Source: CAYLLT01 sp964548565 (lineage in GTDB: Bacteria > Planctomycetota > Phycisphaerae > UBA1845 > PWPN01). Taken from it: a stretch of 5,215 bases of DNA. This document shows, piece by piece, positions 1-5,215 of this stretch (its first letter is position 1; each line of letters starts with the position of its first letter). Made by a program: the position numbers and the translations under genes. The DNA is taken from NCBI GenBank assembly GCA_964548565.1, contig CAZJTF010000437.1, forward strand, positions 1-5,215. The letters are read 5' to 3'. Under the pieces are notes generated by a model that was given only the letters and a program-made list of their open reading frames with translations, was not told where the DNA came from and made no database searches.

Positions 1-288
1 GTAATCGGGTGAGATCCCGGTGACCGCCCCCTCCGCATTCTGCTGGATGCCGACCCGCTTGAACCCGTCCGCATCGTGGACCATCGAGACGAACACGTCC
101 TTCAGCGGACCGACCGACGCCAGCAGGTACGGCGTCGACGAGAACGTGCCGGATTTGATCTTCCAGACGCCCTCGTAGAAGAAGTGCCACCCGATTGCGA
201 CCCGGAGCAGCACGAAAAACAGAATTGTCCAGCCGGTCACGGTTGCGATGCGTGGCCGGCTCCTCGCATTGACCTGGATCTCTGCCAT
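1..288 (-). CDS. DoxX-like integral membrane protein, N-terminal part (cut by left window edge)
   Basis: Reading leftward from an ATG at 288, the frame stays open to base 1, giving the first 96 residues; the C-terminus lies outside the window. A short basic N-terminus (residues 9-13, RSRPR) precedes a hydrophobic segment at about 20-37 (WTILFFVLLRVAIGWHFFYE), which then runs into GVWKI and a soluble-looking stretch with an SSTPYL motif. The pattern of a hydrophobic helix ending in R-x-A-I-G-W-H-F-x-Y-E-G resembles the first helix of DoxX-type proteins as I remember them from planctomycetes. The start is supported by GAGGTG at 304-299, 10 nt before the ATG, and by an in-frame TGA a few codons upstream. 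DoxX proteins are small multi-helix inner-membrane proteins, often linked to redox or thiol stress, but the role of this one cannot be read from the sequence. It lies 149 bp downstream of apbE on the same strand, with a terminator-like hairpin between them. Confidence 0.7.
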   Translation of the reverse strand, partial: MAEIQVNARSRPRIATVTGWTILFFVLLRVAIGWHFFYEGVWKIKSGTFSSTPYLLASVGPLKDVFVSMVHDADGFKRVGIQQNAEGAVTGISPDY

Positions 289-307
289 AAGCTTTTGGCA
301 CCTCGAC

Positions 308-366
308 AAAAACGCTCACGGAGCCGCCCGACCAGTCACACCCGCCGAAGTTGCAGCGGCGGCTCC
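308..366 (-). terminator. Terminator-like inverted repeat between apbE and the DoxX-like gene
   Basis: Perfect 9-bp inverted-repeat arms GGAGCCGCC (320-328) and GGCGGCTCC (358-366) are separated by 29 nt. On the minus strand the stem is followed, after 7 nt, by five T residues (312-308). The large loop and the gap before the T-run make it a weak intrinsic terminator; an mRNA-processing or stability hairpin is equally possible. The T-run lies just before the ribosome binding site of the DoxX-like gene, so full termination would require a separate promoter for that gene, and I see no convincing one. Confidence 0.3.
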
Positions 367-437
367 TGGATGTCCGTCCCTGGGAAGGCAGCACCCGGAA
401 AAATGCATCCCGGACCCGCTCCCCCGCTGTCTGCATC

Positions 438-1574
438 TCACGTCTCACTTCGCCCGCGCGGAACCTGCGGGACTCGATACTCGGGTCGTACGTTGACGTC
501 CTGCGGCGACAGGTTCAGTGTCAGGACACGCGGCCGGCCGTGGCCGACCGGCTCCCCGTCAGGTTTGAGCACGATCAACGCGGCAATGTCCCGGTGATTC
601 TCACAGAATTCGATCGCCTTGTCGAGCCCGAGCACGAACAACCCTGTCGACAGCGCATCCGCCGTGGCCGCATCCCTGGCGATCACTGAAACCGACGCGA
701 GTTCGTCCGCCGGCTCGCCGCGCCGGGGGTCCATCACGTGGCCGTAAAGCCGCCCACCGGCTTCGAAGTACTGGTTCGCCGTGCCAGATGTCCCCAGGCC
801 GCAGTTCCGAAGCCGGACGGTCGCAAGAGACTCGGACGGCTTCACCGGGTTCTCGATGCCCACCAGCCACCCGCGTCCGTCGCGACCCGGCGAGCCGAAC
901 GCGAGCATGCTGCTCTGCCCGCCATGCATGAGGGCGCAGCGCACGCCATGCTCCGACTGCAGCCGCTGGGCGGCCCGGTCGATGGCATATCCCTTGCCGA
1001 TGCTGCCCAGGTTGATCTCGAGCGGCACCTCGTACCGCACACTCAGTTGGTCGTCATCGAACGTGACATGTTGCATGCCCGTCCGCGCGAGCGCGTCCAG
1101 GCGTTCGCTCTCGTCCGGCACACGCCGCGGGCCACGGTAGAAGCCCCAGGCCCGTACGAGCGCCCCCGCGGAGACATCGAACCCGCCCTCCGTCGCCGCG
1201 GTCAGTTCCGCTGACCGTTTCAACAGCCCATACACCCGGGCGTCGCACCGGACTGCTCGCTCCGGCGCACAGCGGTTGATGTAGCTCATCGCGCTCGATT
1301 CGCGGTAAATGCTGAGGAGATCCTCCATCTCCTCAATCTCCGCGAACGCGGTGTTCGCCGCCGCCACCGCGTCTTGCCCATCCGGCGTGAGGTAAATGCT
1401 GAAGTCACAGGCCATGGCGCGCCGCGTGACGCACCAGTGGCCGAAAGTCCGGGGAGAGCGAATGCGGGGACGTTCGTTCAGGCCGAGGATCGCGCCGATC
1501 ATGCCGCCGGCAGATGCGCCTGCACCCCGGCTGGTGAGGAACCGCCGACGAGACCAGGGTGTCCGCTCCTGCAC
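438..1574 (-). CDS. apbE: FAD:protein FMN transferase (ApbE family), Tat-exported
   Basis: This 378-residue protein matches ApbE enzymes, which use Mg2+ and FAD to attach FMN covalently to a Thr/Ser of exported or membrane redox proteins. Family landmarks appear in order: M54-A-C-D-F near the start of the domain, GGFDVSAGALVRAW (130-143), INLGSIGKGYAID (187-199), HGGQSSMLAFG (217-227), GTSGTANQYF (261-270), HVMDPRRGEP (279-288) and ATADALSTGLFVLG (303-316), where D306 and T310 are the likely metal ligands. The N-terminus has a twin-arginine motif (S8-R-R-R-F-L) followed by a small-residue/hydrophobic stretch to about L32, so it should act outside the cytoplasm. The start is GTG at 1574: an in-frame TGA lies 16 codons upstream, no ATG lies between them, and this start preserves the Tat signal. 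Its Shine-Dalgarno sequence is weak. A basic tail of about 20 residues follows the fold. No flavinylation target gene is visible in the window. Confidence 0.93.
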   Translation of the reverse strand: MQERTPWSRRRFLTSRGAGASAGGMIGAILGLNERPRIRSPRTFGHWCVTRRAMACDFSIYLTPDGQDAVAAANTAFAEIEEMEDLLSIYRESSAMSYINRCAPERAVRCDARVYGLLKRSAELTAATEGGFDVSAGALVRAWGFYRGPRRVPDESERLDALARTGMQHVTFDDDQLSVRYEVPLEINLGSIGKGYAIDRAAQRLQSEHGVRCALMHGGQSSMLAFGSPGRDGRGWLVGIENPVKPSESLATVRLRNCGLGTSGTANQYFEAGGRLYGHVMDPRRGEPADELASVSVIARDAATADALSTGLFVLGLDKAIEFCENHRDIAALIVLKPDGEPVGHGRPRVLTLNLSPQDVNVRPEYRVPQVPRGRSET

Positions 1575-1626
1575 GCTGAAACCCGCTGGAAAAGTACCGG
1601 TTGCCAGTGTCGCGACCAGTCAGGCC

Positions 1627-1655
1627 AGTATGGCAGACTCGCGAGGCCGGTGCAA
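1627..1655 (-). promoter_or_regulatory. Candidate sigma70-type promoter of apbE with extended -10
   Basis: On the minus strand, TTGCAC (1655-1650) is followed after exactly 17 nt by CATACT (1632-1627). The -10 matches TATAAT at four of six positions and is preceded by TG plus one base, giving an extended -10 (TGCCATACT). The -35 keeps only the TTG core. Transcription would start near 1620, leaving an untranslated leader of about 45 nt before the GTG at 1574. Confidence 0.4.
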
Positions 1656-1743
1656 ACACGCACAGTAGAGCCGGCGCGTGTACCCCGTGAACCCGGGGAA
1701 TCCTAGGTCGCATCGCCGACCCCAGCCAGTCAGTCTCTCGGCC

Positions 1744-1775
1744 GCGGGCCCGTCGTCACAGACGGGATGGCCCGC
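1744..1775. repeat. GC-rich hairpin in the spacer downstream of the hydrolase gene
   Basis: Arms GCGGGCC (1744-1750) and GGCCCGC (1769-1775) pair perfectly, and an inner CGTC/GACG pair (1751-1754 with 1761-1764) extends the stem, leaving a 6-nt loop and a 4-nt bulge. It lies about 115 nt after the hydrolase stop in the direction of minus-strand transcription. No T-run follows on either strand, so it is not a classical intrinsic terminator; it could pause polymerase or protect a transcript end. Confidence 0.3.
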
Positions 1776-1889
1776 GCAGAGCGCGCGGATTTCGGCCGCA
1801 CGCTACCCTCTTCTACACGCACGGGAACCAGCGGTTCACGCGCAATCGGGAAATCGTTAGGAGATCGCGCCGCGCCAACTCTCAGGCCT

Positions 1890-2720
1890 TTACGTCACCC
1901 CGCCGTGCCGGCTGGTCACGGCCACGCGCGAGACAAACGCCGCGATAAACCGCTGCGTCTCCTCCGCATACCGCTCCCGATCCACCGATTTCGGGGTAAG
2001 TTCCCGAAACTCCGCCCCCGGGATCGCCTCCGCGAGTGCGGTGCCAAACTCGTAGGGGTGCACGATATCCTGCCGGTTCGCCAGCACGAGCGTCGGCACG
2101 CGGATTCGCCGCACGTCGTCGAGCGTCCGCACCGGCTGGTCCTGCGGGATCCGCTCCAGGATATCCACTACCTCCTCGACGCGAGGATTCTCGAACTGTC
2201 GCAGCAGCGACCCCGCCACGTCGACCGACAATCGGAGCGCCGCCTCGTATTCAGGTGATGTCCGGAAAATCTCCTGGCCGCGCCGGGCCCCGTGCTCGCG
2301 GATCAGCCGGGCGATGGTCAGATACAGGTGAACGTTCTCGCGCCGTCGGCCCTCGAGCCACGCCGGCCGCGACATCACCATCGCGAGGACGCGCTCGGGA
2401 CGTCGCACCGTGAAATTGAGCGCCACGGCCGCGCCCATGGAGATCCCGCCGACGATCGCGCGCTCGATTTCCAGCCGGTCCATGAGGGTCGCAAGATCGT
2501 CCGCGTACGAGGCGATGCTGATCTTCTCTGCCGGGCCGAGCGGGCGCGTCTGCCCATGCCCGCGGCAGTCGAATGTGATCAGCCGGATCCCCGCTGGCGG
2601 TGCGAAGAGCCCGAAGGTCTGGTTGACGTCCCCTCCCAGCCCATGCTGAAAGAAAAACGGCAGCCCCGCGCCGCTCTCGCGATAGTGGAACGCAATCCCG
2701 TCGTGCAGAATCGAACTCAT
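1890..2720 (-). CDS. Alpha/beta-hydrolase fold protein lacking the usual catalytic His
   Basis: This 276-residue protein has the layout of a single-domain alpha/beta-hydrolase: strand and oxyanion loop FFFQHGLGGD (22-31), then FDCRGHGQT (50-58), then the nucleophile elbow GGISMGAAVAL (91-101) with S94 as nucleophile. A helical cap lies at about 120-195. VPTLVLANRQDIVHP (208-222) offers D218 as the acid. The histidine normally expected some 25-30 residues after the acid is absent; that region reads ELTPKSVDRERY (240-251). The only histidines after D218 are H221, right next to it, and H272 in the tail. It may therefore be non-hydrolytic, use another base, or be a family variant. The start is ATG 2720 with only a weak GGTGGT ribosome site. 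The same frame is open much further upstream, but that part is a shadow of the RLP gene. It lies 122 bp downstream of the RLP gene on the same strand, so it is likely co-transcribed. The substrate is unknown. Confidence 0.85.
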   Translation of the reverse strand: MSSILHDGIAFHYRESGAGLPFFFQHGLGGDVNQTFGLFAPPAGIRLITFDCRGHGQTRPLGPAEKISIASYADDLATLMDRLEIERAIVGGISMGAAVALNFTVRRPERVLAMVMSRPAWLEGRRRENVHLYLTIARLIREHGARRGQEIFRTSPEYEAALRLSVDVAGSLLRQFENPRVEEVVDILERIPQDQPVRTLDDVRRIRVPTLVLANRQDIVHPYEFGTALAEAIPGAEFRELTPKSVDRERYAEETQRFIAAFVSRVAVTSRHGGVT

Positions 2721-2842
2721 GAGCACCACCAGGACGCTGTCGCGCCGGCCGGACAACCGCTGGTCGAAACGAACATGTCTCCAGCTTGCACTTTCGGAAC
2801 AACCTGTAAGCTCTTTTTGCAGAGCATTGGCGGGATGACGGC

Positions 2843-4270
2843 TTAACCCACTTCCTCGGGGTACCGCTGCCGCAGCGCCTCGCGCAGCGCCTTGTATCCC
2901 TTGCGCTCCGCGAGCGCCGCCAGCAGTCTCACGTGCTGCTCGACCGGTATGCCGCGCATCTCGCCCGAACGGTGCACCTCCAGCGCTTCGGTCATCGCCG
3001 CGGCGCCGACCTTGGGATCCGCCTTGCCCTTCTCGTTCTTGATCGAGTTGATGGCCGACCCCGCCAGGAACAGGATGTTCGGCGTCAGCCCGCGCTGCTC
3101 CGCGTCCATCAGGTTGGTAATGATGTTGCCCTGGTCGAGGCCGCCCGCCCGCGCGATCATCGTCGGGGCGATGCCCGGCAGCGGACGGGACAGCACTTCT
3201 TCCGACGCCCGCCACTCGGCACCGTGCGGGTAGATGAACGGGGCTCCGCGCCGCAGCGGCGCCGTCTGCCGGAAGTCGATGCCGTCCAGCCGCGCCAGCA
3301 GATCGATCACCTCGCGCCAGATCGATCGCGTCTTCACGCCGATTCCCGCGTTGTGACCGTAGATTGCCGGTGGATTCGCCAGCTTCCTCGTCTCCTCGCG
3401 GACCATCCGCACGATGCCGCCCGCGAACGTCTCGCTGAACATCACGCCCGTCGCGCCGGCCTCCAGCACCGCGTGCACCGTCTCCAGAATCTCGTGCGGC
3501 GCGCCGGTGATGTGCGGCGCGAAGATCAGCCCCAGCCCGCCCCGCTCCGCTTTCGCCCGCGCGATCCCCTCCACGGCACGGCGGGTCCGCTCCTTCACCG
3601 GTGAGTAGTCCAGGCTCGGGTAGAGGTTCTCGTCTTCCTTGATGAAAAGGAACAGCGGGCACTTCGCCGCCTCGCCCACCAGCTCCCCCACCTGCTCCGG
3701 CGTAATACCCGTTGTCGGCTTGAGAATTGTCCCGAACGCCGGCTGGTCAGGCGCGAATCCGGTGCGTTTCCGCAGCCCCACCGGCCCGTACGCCGGCCCC
3801 GGGAACGTGCGGACCACCTTGTCGGGGATCTGCAGCGAGATCAGGCGGGCATCCTGGTTCTCGAACATGTCGAAAATCACGGCGTTGGCGGCCGTGTGCA
3901 GGATATCCACGCTGGTGAGATGCCCGTCCGGCTGCAGCATCATCTTGAGCGGGAATGCCATGTGCAGCAGCCCGATCCGCCCCGTGGCGTCGAACGCGTC
4001 GATCCCGGCGGCCTTCCCCGTACACTGCTCGATGAGTGACCCCGGCTCGACGTTTTTCGTCCCGCTCGTCGCGTGGTACGCGATCTCTTTGACCGCCTTC
4101 TCGAGCGTGAGCGTGCGGAAGCTGAAAAAGTAGGTGGCGACCAGTTGATCATCGATCTTCGGCGCAGGCCGCTCGGCCAGGCGTTCCTCGACGACCGCCC
4201 GGAGGTGTACCTCCCGCGCGTCGTTATCGAACCAGAACAGCTTCAGCGTGTCCGGATCCAGGTGCTTCAT
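2843..4270 (-). CDS. RuBisCO-like protein (form IV RuBisCO large-subunit homologue)
   Basis: This 475-residue protein has a RuBisCO large-chain layout. An N-terminal alpha/beta domain (about 40-150) starts at DDQLVATYFFSF and ends with SLQIPDKVV. FPGPAYGPVGLRKR (156-169) follows, then a TIM barrel with GTILKPTTGITPEQ (180-193). K184 matches the RuBisCO catalytic lysine 175. LFIKEDEN (208-215) carries K211, D213 and E214, matching the carbamylated lysine 201 and metal ligands 203/204 of the spinach enzyme, with D202 replaced by E212. H306 (GHNAG) fits His294, but Arg295 is N307, His327 appears to be F333, loop-6 Lys334 has no counterpart in TAPLRRG, and Ser379 is A375 in IARAGG. This argues for a form IV protein doing enolase-, isomerase- or decarboxylase-type chemistry rather than CO2 fixation. 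ATG 4270 has GGGAGA four bases upstream; ATG 4282 in the same frame (adding MGDA) has GGAG and is a real alternative. A hydrolase gene follows. Confidence 0.9.
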   Translation of the reverse strand: MKHLDPDTLKLFWFDNDAREVHLRAVVEERLAERPAPKIDDQLVATYFFSFRTLTLEKAVKEIAYHATSGTKNVEPGSLIEQCTGKAAGIDAFDATGRIGLLHMAFPLKMMLQPDGHLTSVDILHTAANAVIFDMFENQDARLISLQIPDKVVRTFPGPAYGPVGLRKRTGFAPDQPAFGTILKPTTGITPEQVGELVGEAAKCPLFLFIKEDENLYPSLDYSPVKERTRRAVEGIARAKAERGGLGLIFAPHITGAPHEILETVHAVLEAGATGVMFSETFAGGIVRMVREETRKLANPPAIYGHNAGIGVKTRSIWREVIDLLARLDGIDFRQTAPLRRGAPFIYPHGAEWRASEEVLSRPLPGIAPTMIARAGGLDQGNIITNLMDAEQRGLTPNILFLAGSAINSIKNEKGKADPKVGAAAMTEALEVHRSGEMRGIPVEQHVRLLAALAERKGYKALREALRQRYPEEVG

Positions 4271-4357
4271 CGCATCTCCCATGCCGCTCCGGGCGGCGGA
4301 TTCCCGTGGGCTTGCCCTGCCCGGCAAGATGTGCCCTCCCCCATTTTGGCCGCGCAC

Positions 4358-4376
4358 GGGCGGTATTATAACGCCC
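4358..4376 (-). promoter_or_regulatory. Near-perfect palindrome over a TATAAT -10 upstream of the RLP gene
   Basis: GGGCGGTATTATAACGCCC is symmetric at eight of nine base pairs around one central base. Read on the minus strand it contains a perfect TATAAT (4370-4365), which would start transcription near 4358, about 88 nt before the RLP ATG. No good -35 is found 16-18 nt upstream (GACCGG at the 17-nt spacing) and there is no TG extension, so the promoter may depend on an activator. A dimeric regulator binding the palindrome would cover the -10 directly. On the plus strand the same site reads TATTAT. Confidence 0.4.
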
Positions 4377-4543
4377 TGCCGCGGCCCCCGGTCGCGATGG
4401 CAGAATGCCTCGTTCCAGCGCCTGCCGGCAGTCCCGAAAATAGTGAACCTCATCAGCCGCAACCCTTTACACCGCGGCAACATACGACGCAAGACCGCCT
4501 GCGGCGAATGGGGAGAATTCTGCAACCCTGCTCTTGGCCGCCT

Positions 4544-4570
4544 GTACAAGACAGTGCGTAAAGTCTGTAC
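4544..4570. repeat. Inverted repeat upstream of the GspE/PilB-type gene
   Basis: GTACA (4544-4548) plus GAC (4550-4552) pairs with GTC (4563-4565) plus TGTAC (4566-4570), giving an 8-bp stem with one bulged A and a 10-nt loop. It lies about 90 nt before the plus-strand start. It could be an operator half-site pair or a leader hairpin; no T-run follows, so a terminator is unlikely. Confidence 0.3.
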
Positions 4571-4660
4571 CCGCCGCGCCCGCAGAGGGGGGATGAGCCC
4601 GCCAGTGGCTGGCGCGATCAGGAGTGAGAAGTGGCCTGCGAAACGACAGGAACAGAACCG

Positions 4661-5215
4661 GTGAGCGTCGGCGACATCCTTCTGGAACAGGGCAAGATCA
4701 CCTCCGACCATCTGCAGGCCGCCCTGGCCGCTCGGAAGAGCCCCCACGACCGCATCGACCGCATCCTCGTCAAAATGGGCTTCGTCGATGAACGCGACGT
4801 GCTGCGCGTCCTCGGCCAGCAGATGAGCATCGCCGTCATCGACCTCTCCCAGGTCGAAATCGACCCCAACCTCCTCAAGCAGATGCCCGCCCGCCTGATC
4901 CACAAGCGCGGGCTGATCCCCGTCGAGAAAACCGCCGACACGCTGCGCGTCGCCACTGCCGACCCGTTCGACATCACGGCCCTCGACGAACTGCGCATGC
5001 TCACGGGGCTCAAGATCGAGCCGCTGCTCGCGAGCGAGTCGGAAATCCAGCGGTTGATCCGTCAGCACTTCGGCGTCGGCGGCTCCACGATCGACGAGAT
5101 GATCGAGGAGCAGCAGGACACCGGCAGCGTCGAGCTCCTCAGCGAGAGCGTGGACGAGAACGGCGACCTGATCGAGATGGCCCAGGAGGCCACGGTCGTC
5201 AAGCTGGTGAACGAG
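4661..5215 (+). CDS. Type II secretion / type IV pilus assembly ATPase (GspE/PilB family), N-terminal part
   Basis: The frame runs off the right edge after 185 residues. It opens with SVGDILLEQGKITSDHLQAA (2-21) and a second similar unit, RIDRILVKMGFVDERDVLRV (31-50), the paired helical repeats of the MshEN/GspE N-terminal domain. Next come VIDLSQVEIDPNLLKQMPARL (about 59-79, typical of this family), RGLIPVEKTADTLRVATADP (83-102) and LRMLTGLKIEPLLASESEI (111-129), then an acidic linker (about 143-176) and ATVVKLVNE, where the ATPase core normally begins. The Walker motifs would lie outside the window. Such ATPases drive pseudopilus or pilus assembly from the cytoplasmic face. GTG 4661 is chosen because residues before it have poor GC at third positions, and MSVGDIL is a natural family start. 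GTG 4631 (adding ten residues, with GGAG six bases upstream) is possible; an in-frame TGA at 4625 blocks anything longer. Confidence 0.85.
   Translation, partial: MSVGDILLEQGKITSDHLQAALAARKSPHDRIDRILVKMGFVDERDVLRVLGQQMSIAVIDLSQVEIDPNLLKQMPARLIHKRGLIPVEKTADTLRVATADPFDITALDELRMLTGLKIEPLLASESEIQRLIRQHFGVGGSTIDEMIEEQQDTGSVELLSESVDENGDLIEMAQEATVVKLVNE

Larger units (their letters stand above)
1575..1889. other. Non-coding spacer between the hydrolase gene and apbE
   Basis: These 315 bases contain no ORF that I recognise. They hold the candidate apbE promoter (1627-1655), the GC hairpin at 1744-1775, a smaller CCCCG/CGGGG hairpin (1683-1687 with 1694-1698, 6-nt loop), and a CGCGC-AGA-GCGCG hairpin (1773-1785) that would compete with the larger one. 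No tRNA or known small RNA is apparent. The spacer's length and the promoter suggest apbE is not simply part of the RLP-hydrolase unit. Confidence 0.6.
4271..4660. other. Divergent intergenic region between the RLP and the GspE/PilB-type genes
   Basis: About 390 bases separate the two divergent genes. They hold a TATAAT-centred palindrome (4358-4376), a perfect 10-bp palindrome CTGCCGGCAG (4422-4431), an inverted repeat (4544-4570), and two tiny ORFs whose stop codons overlap the starts of the flanking genes (minus 4344-4267 and plus 4593-4664). I recognise no protein, tRNA or known RNA here. Long open frames cross this region on both strands but look like GC-driven shadows. Confidence 0.55.

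Noticed and set aside
76..689. Overlapping plus-strand open frames at the left end
   Set aside because: They are antisense to the DoxX-like gene and apbE, with no recognisable domains and GC-driven composition.
2810..2825. Hairpin GCTCT/AGAGC just after the RLP stop as a terminator
   Set aside because: On the minus strand the stem is only 5 bp with the A-run in the loop, and no T-run follows it; too weak to call.
2721..3662. Long minus-strand open frame extending the hydrolase N-terminus by more than 300 residues
   Set aside because: The extra residues are Arg/Gly/Ala-rich low-complexity translation, out of frame with the RLP gene that clearly occupies this stretch; the hydrolase fold begins right at ATG 2720.
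2843..4270. A genuine CO2-fixing RuBisCO
   Set aside because: Loop-6 lysine and the Arg295, His327 and Ser379 equivalents are missing, and no small subunit or phosphoribulokinase gene is nearby in the window.
4534..4564. Plus-strand promoter TTGGCC ... TAAAGT for the secretion/pilus ATPase gene
   Set aside because: The 19-nt spacing and four-of-six matches in both boxes are not better than chance.
4271..5068. Minus-strand open frame extending the RLP N-terminus by more than 260 residues
   Set aside because: The extension lies antisense to the clearly coding GspE/PilB-type gene and crosses the promoter region; RuBisCO homology begins just after ATG 4270.
1..5215. CRISPR arrays, insertion sequences, tRNA or rRNA genes, attachment sites
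   Set aside because: I looked for direct repeats, transposase motifs, cloverleaf-like sequences and conserved rRNA stretches and found none.

Overview
The window is GC-rich bacterial DNA with strong G/C preference at third codon positions. It holds five genes: four on the minus strand and one partial gene on the plus strand at the right edge. The DoxX-type protein, the Tat-exported ApbE, the RuBisCO-like protein and the MshEN-type secretion/pilus ATPase, together with loosely packed genes, suggest a Planctomycetota or related PVC-group bacterium. That is only an impression from protein style; there is no rRNA or other marker to confirm it.

Layout, left to right. (1) 1-288, minus: N-terminal 96 residues of a DoxX-like membrane protein, cut by the left edge. 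(2) 289-437: spacer with a terminator-like inverted repeat. (3) 438-1574, minus: ApbE-type FAD:protein FMN transferase with a twin-arginine signal. (4) 1575-1889: non-coding, with a good candidate promoter for apbE and some GC hairpins. (5) 1890-2720, minus: alpha/beta-hydrolase with a clear nucleophile elbow but no histidine where the triad needs one. (6) 2843-4270, minus: a 475-residue RuBisCO-like protein (form IV) that keeps the lysine/acid metal-binding cluster but has lost other carboxylase residues. (7) 4271-4660: divergent intergenic region with a near-perfect 19-nt palindrome over a TATAAT element and a second inverted repeat. (8) 4661 to the right edge, plus: N-terminus of a GspE/PilB-family ATPase.

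How they may work together. The RuBisCO-like gene and the hydrolase lie 122 bp apart on the same strand and may be co-transcribed from the promoter near 4365, which would suggest a small-molecule pathway with an enolase-, isomerase- or decarboxylase-type RLP step and a hydrolase step. apbE seems to have its own promoter and probably serves flavinylation of exported proteins encoded elsewhere, since no flavin acceptor domain is visible here. The secretion/pilus ATPase is divergent and probably functionally unrelated. The most noteworthy object is the RLP/hydrolase pair with its palindromic promoter; I did not recognise it as a characterised pathway.
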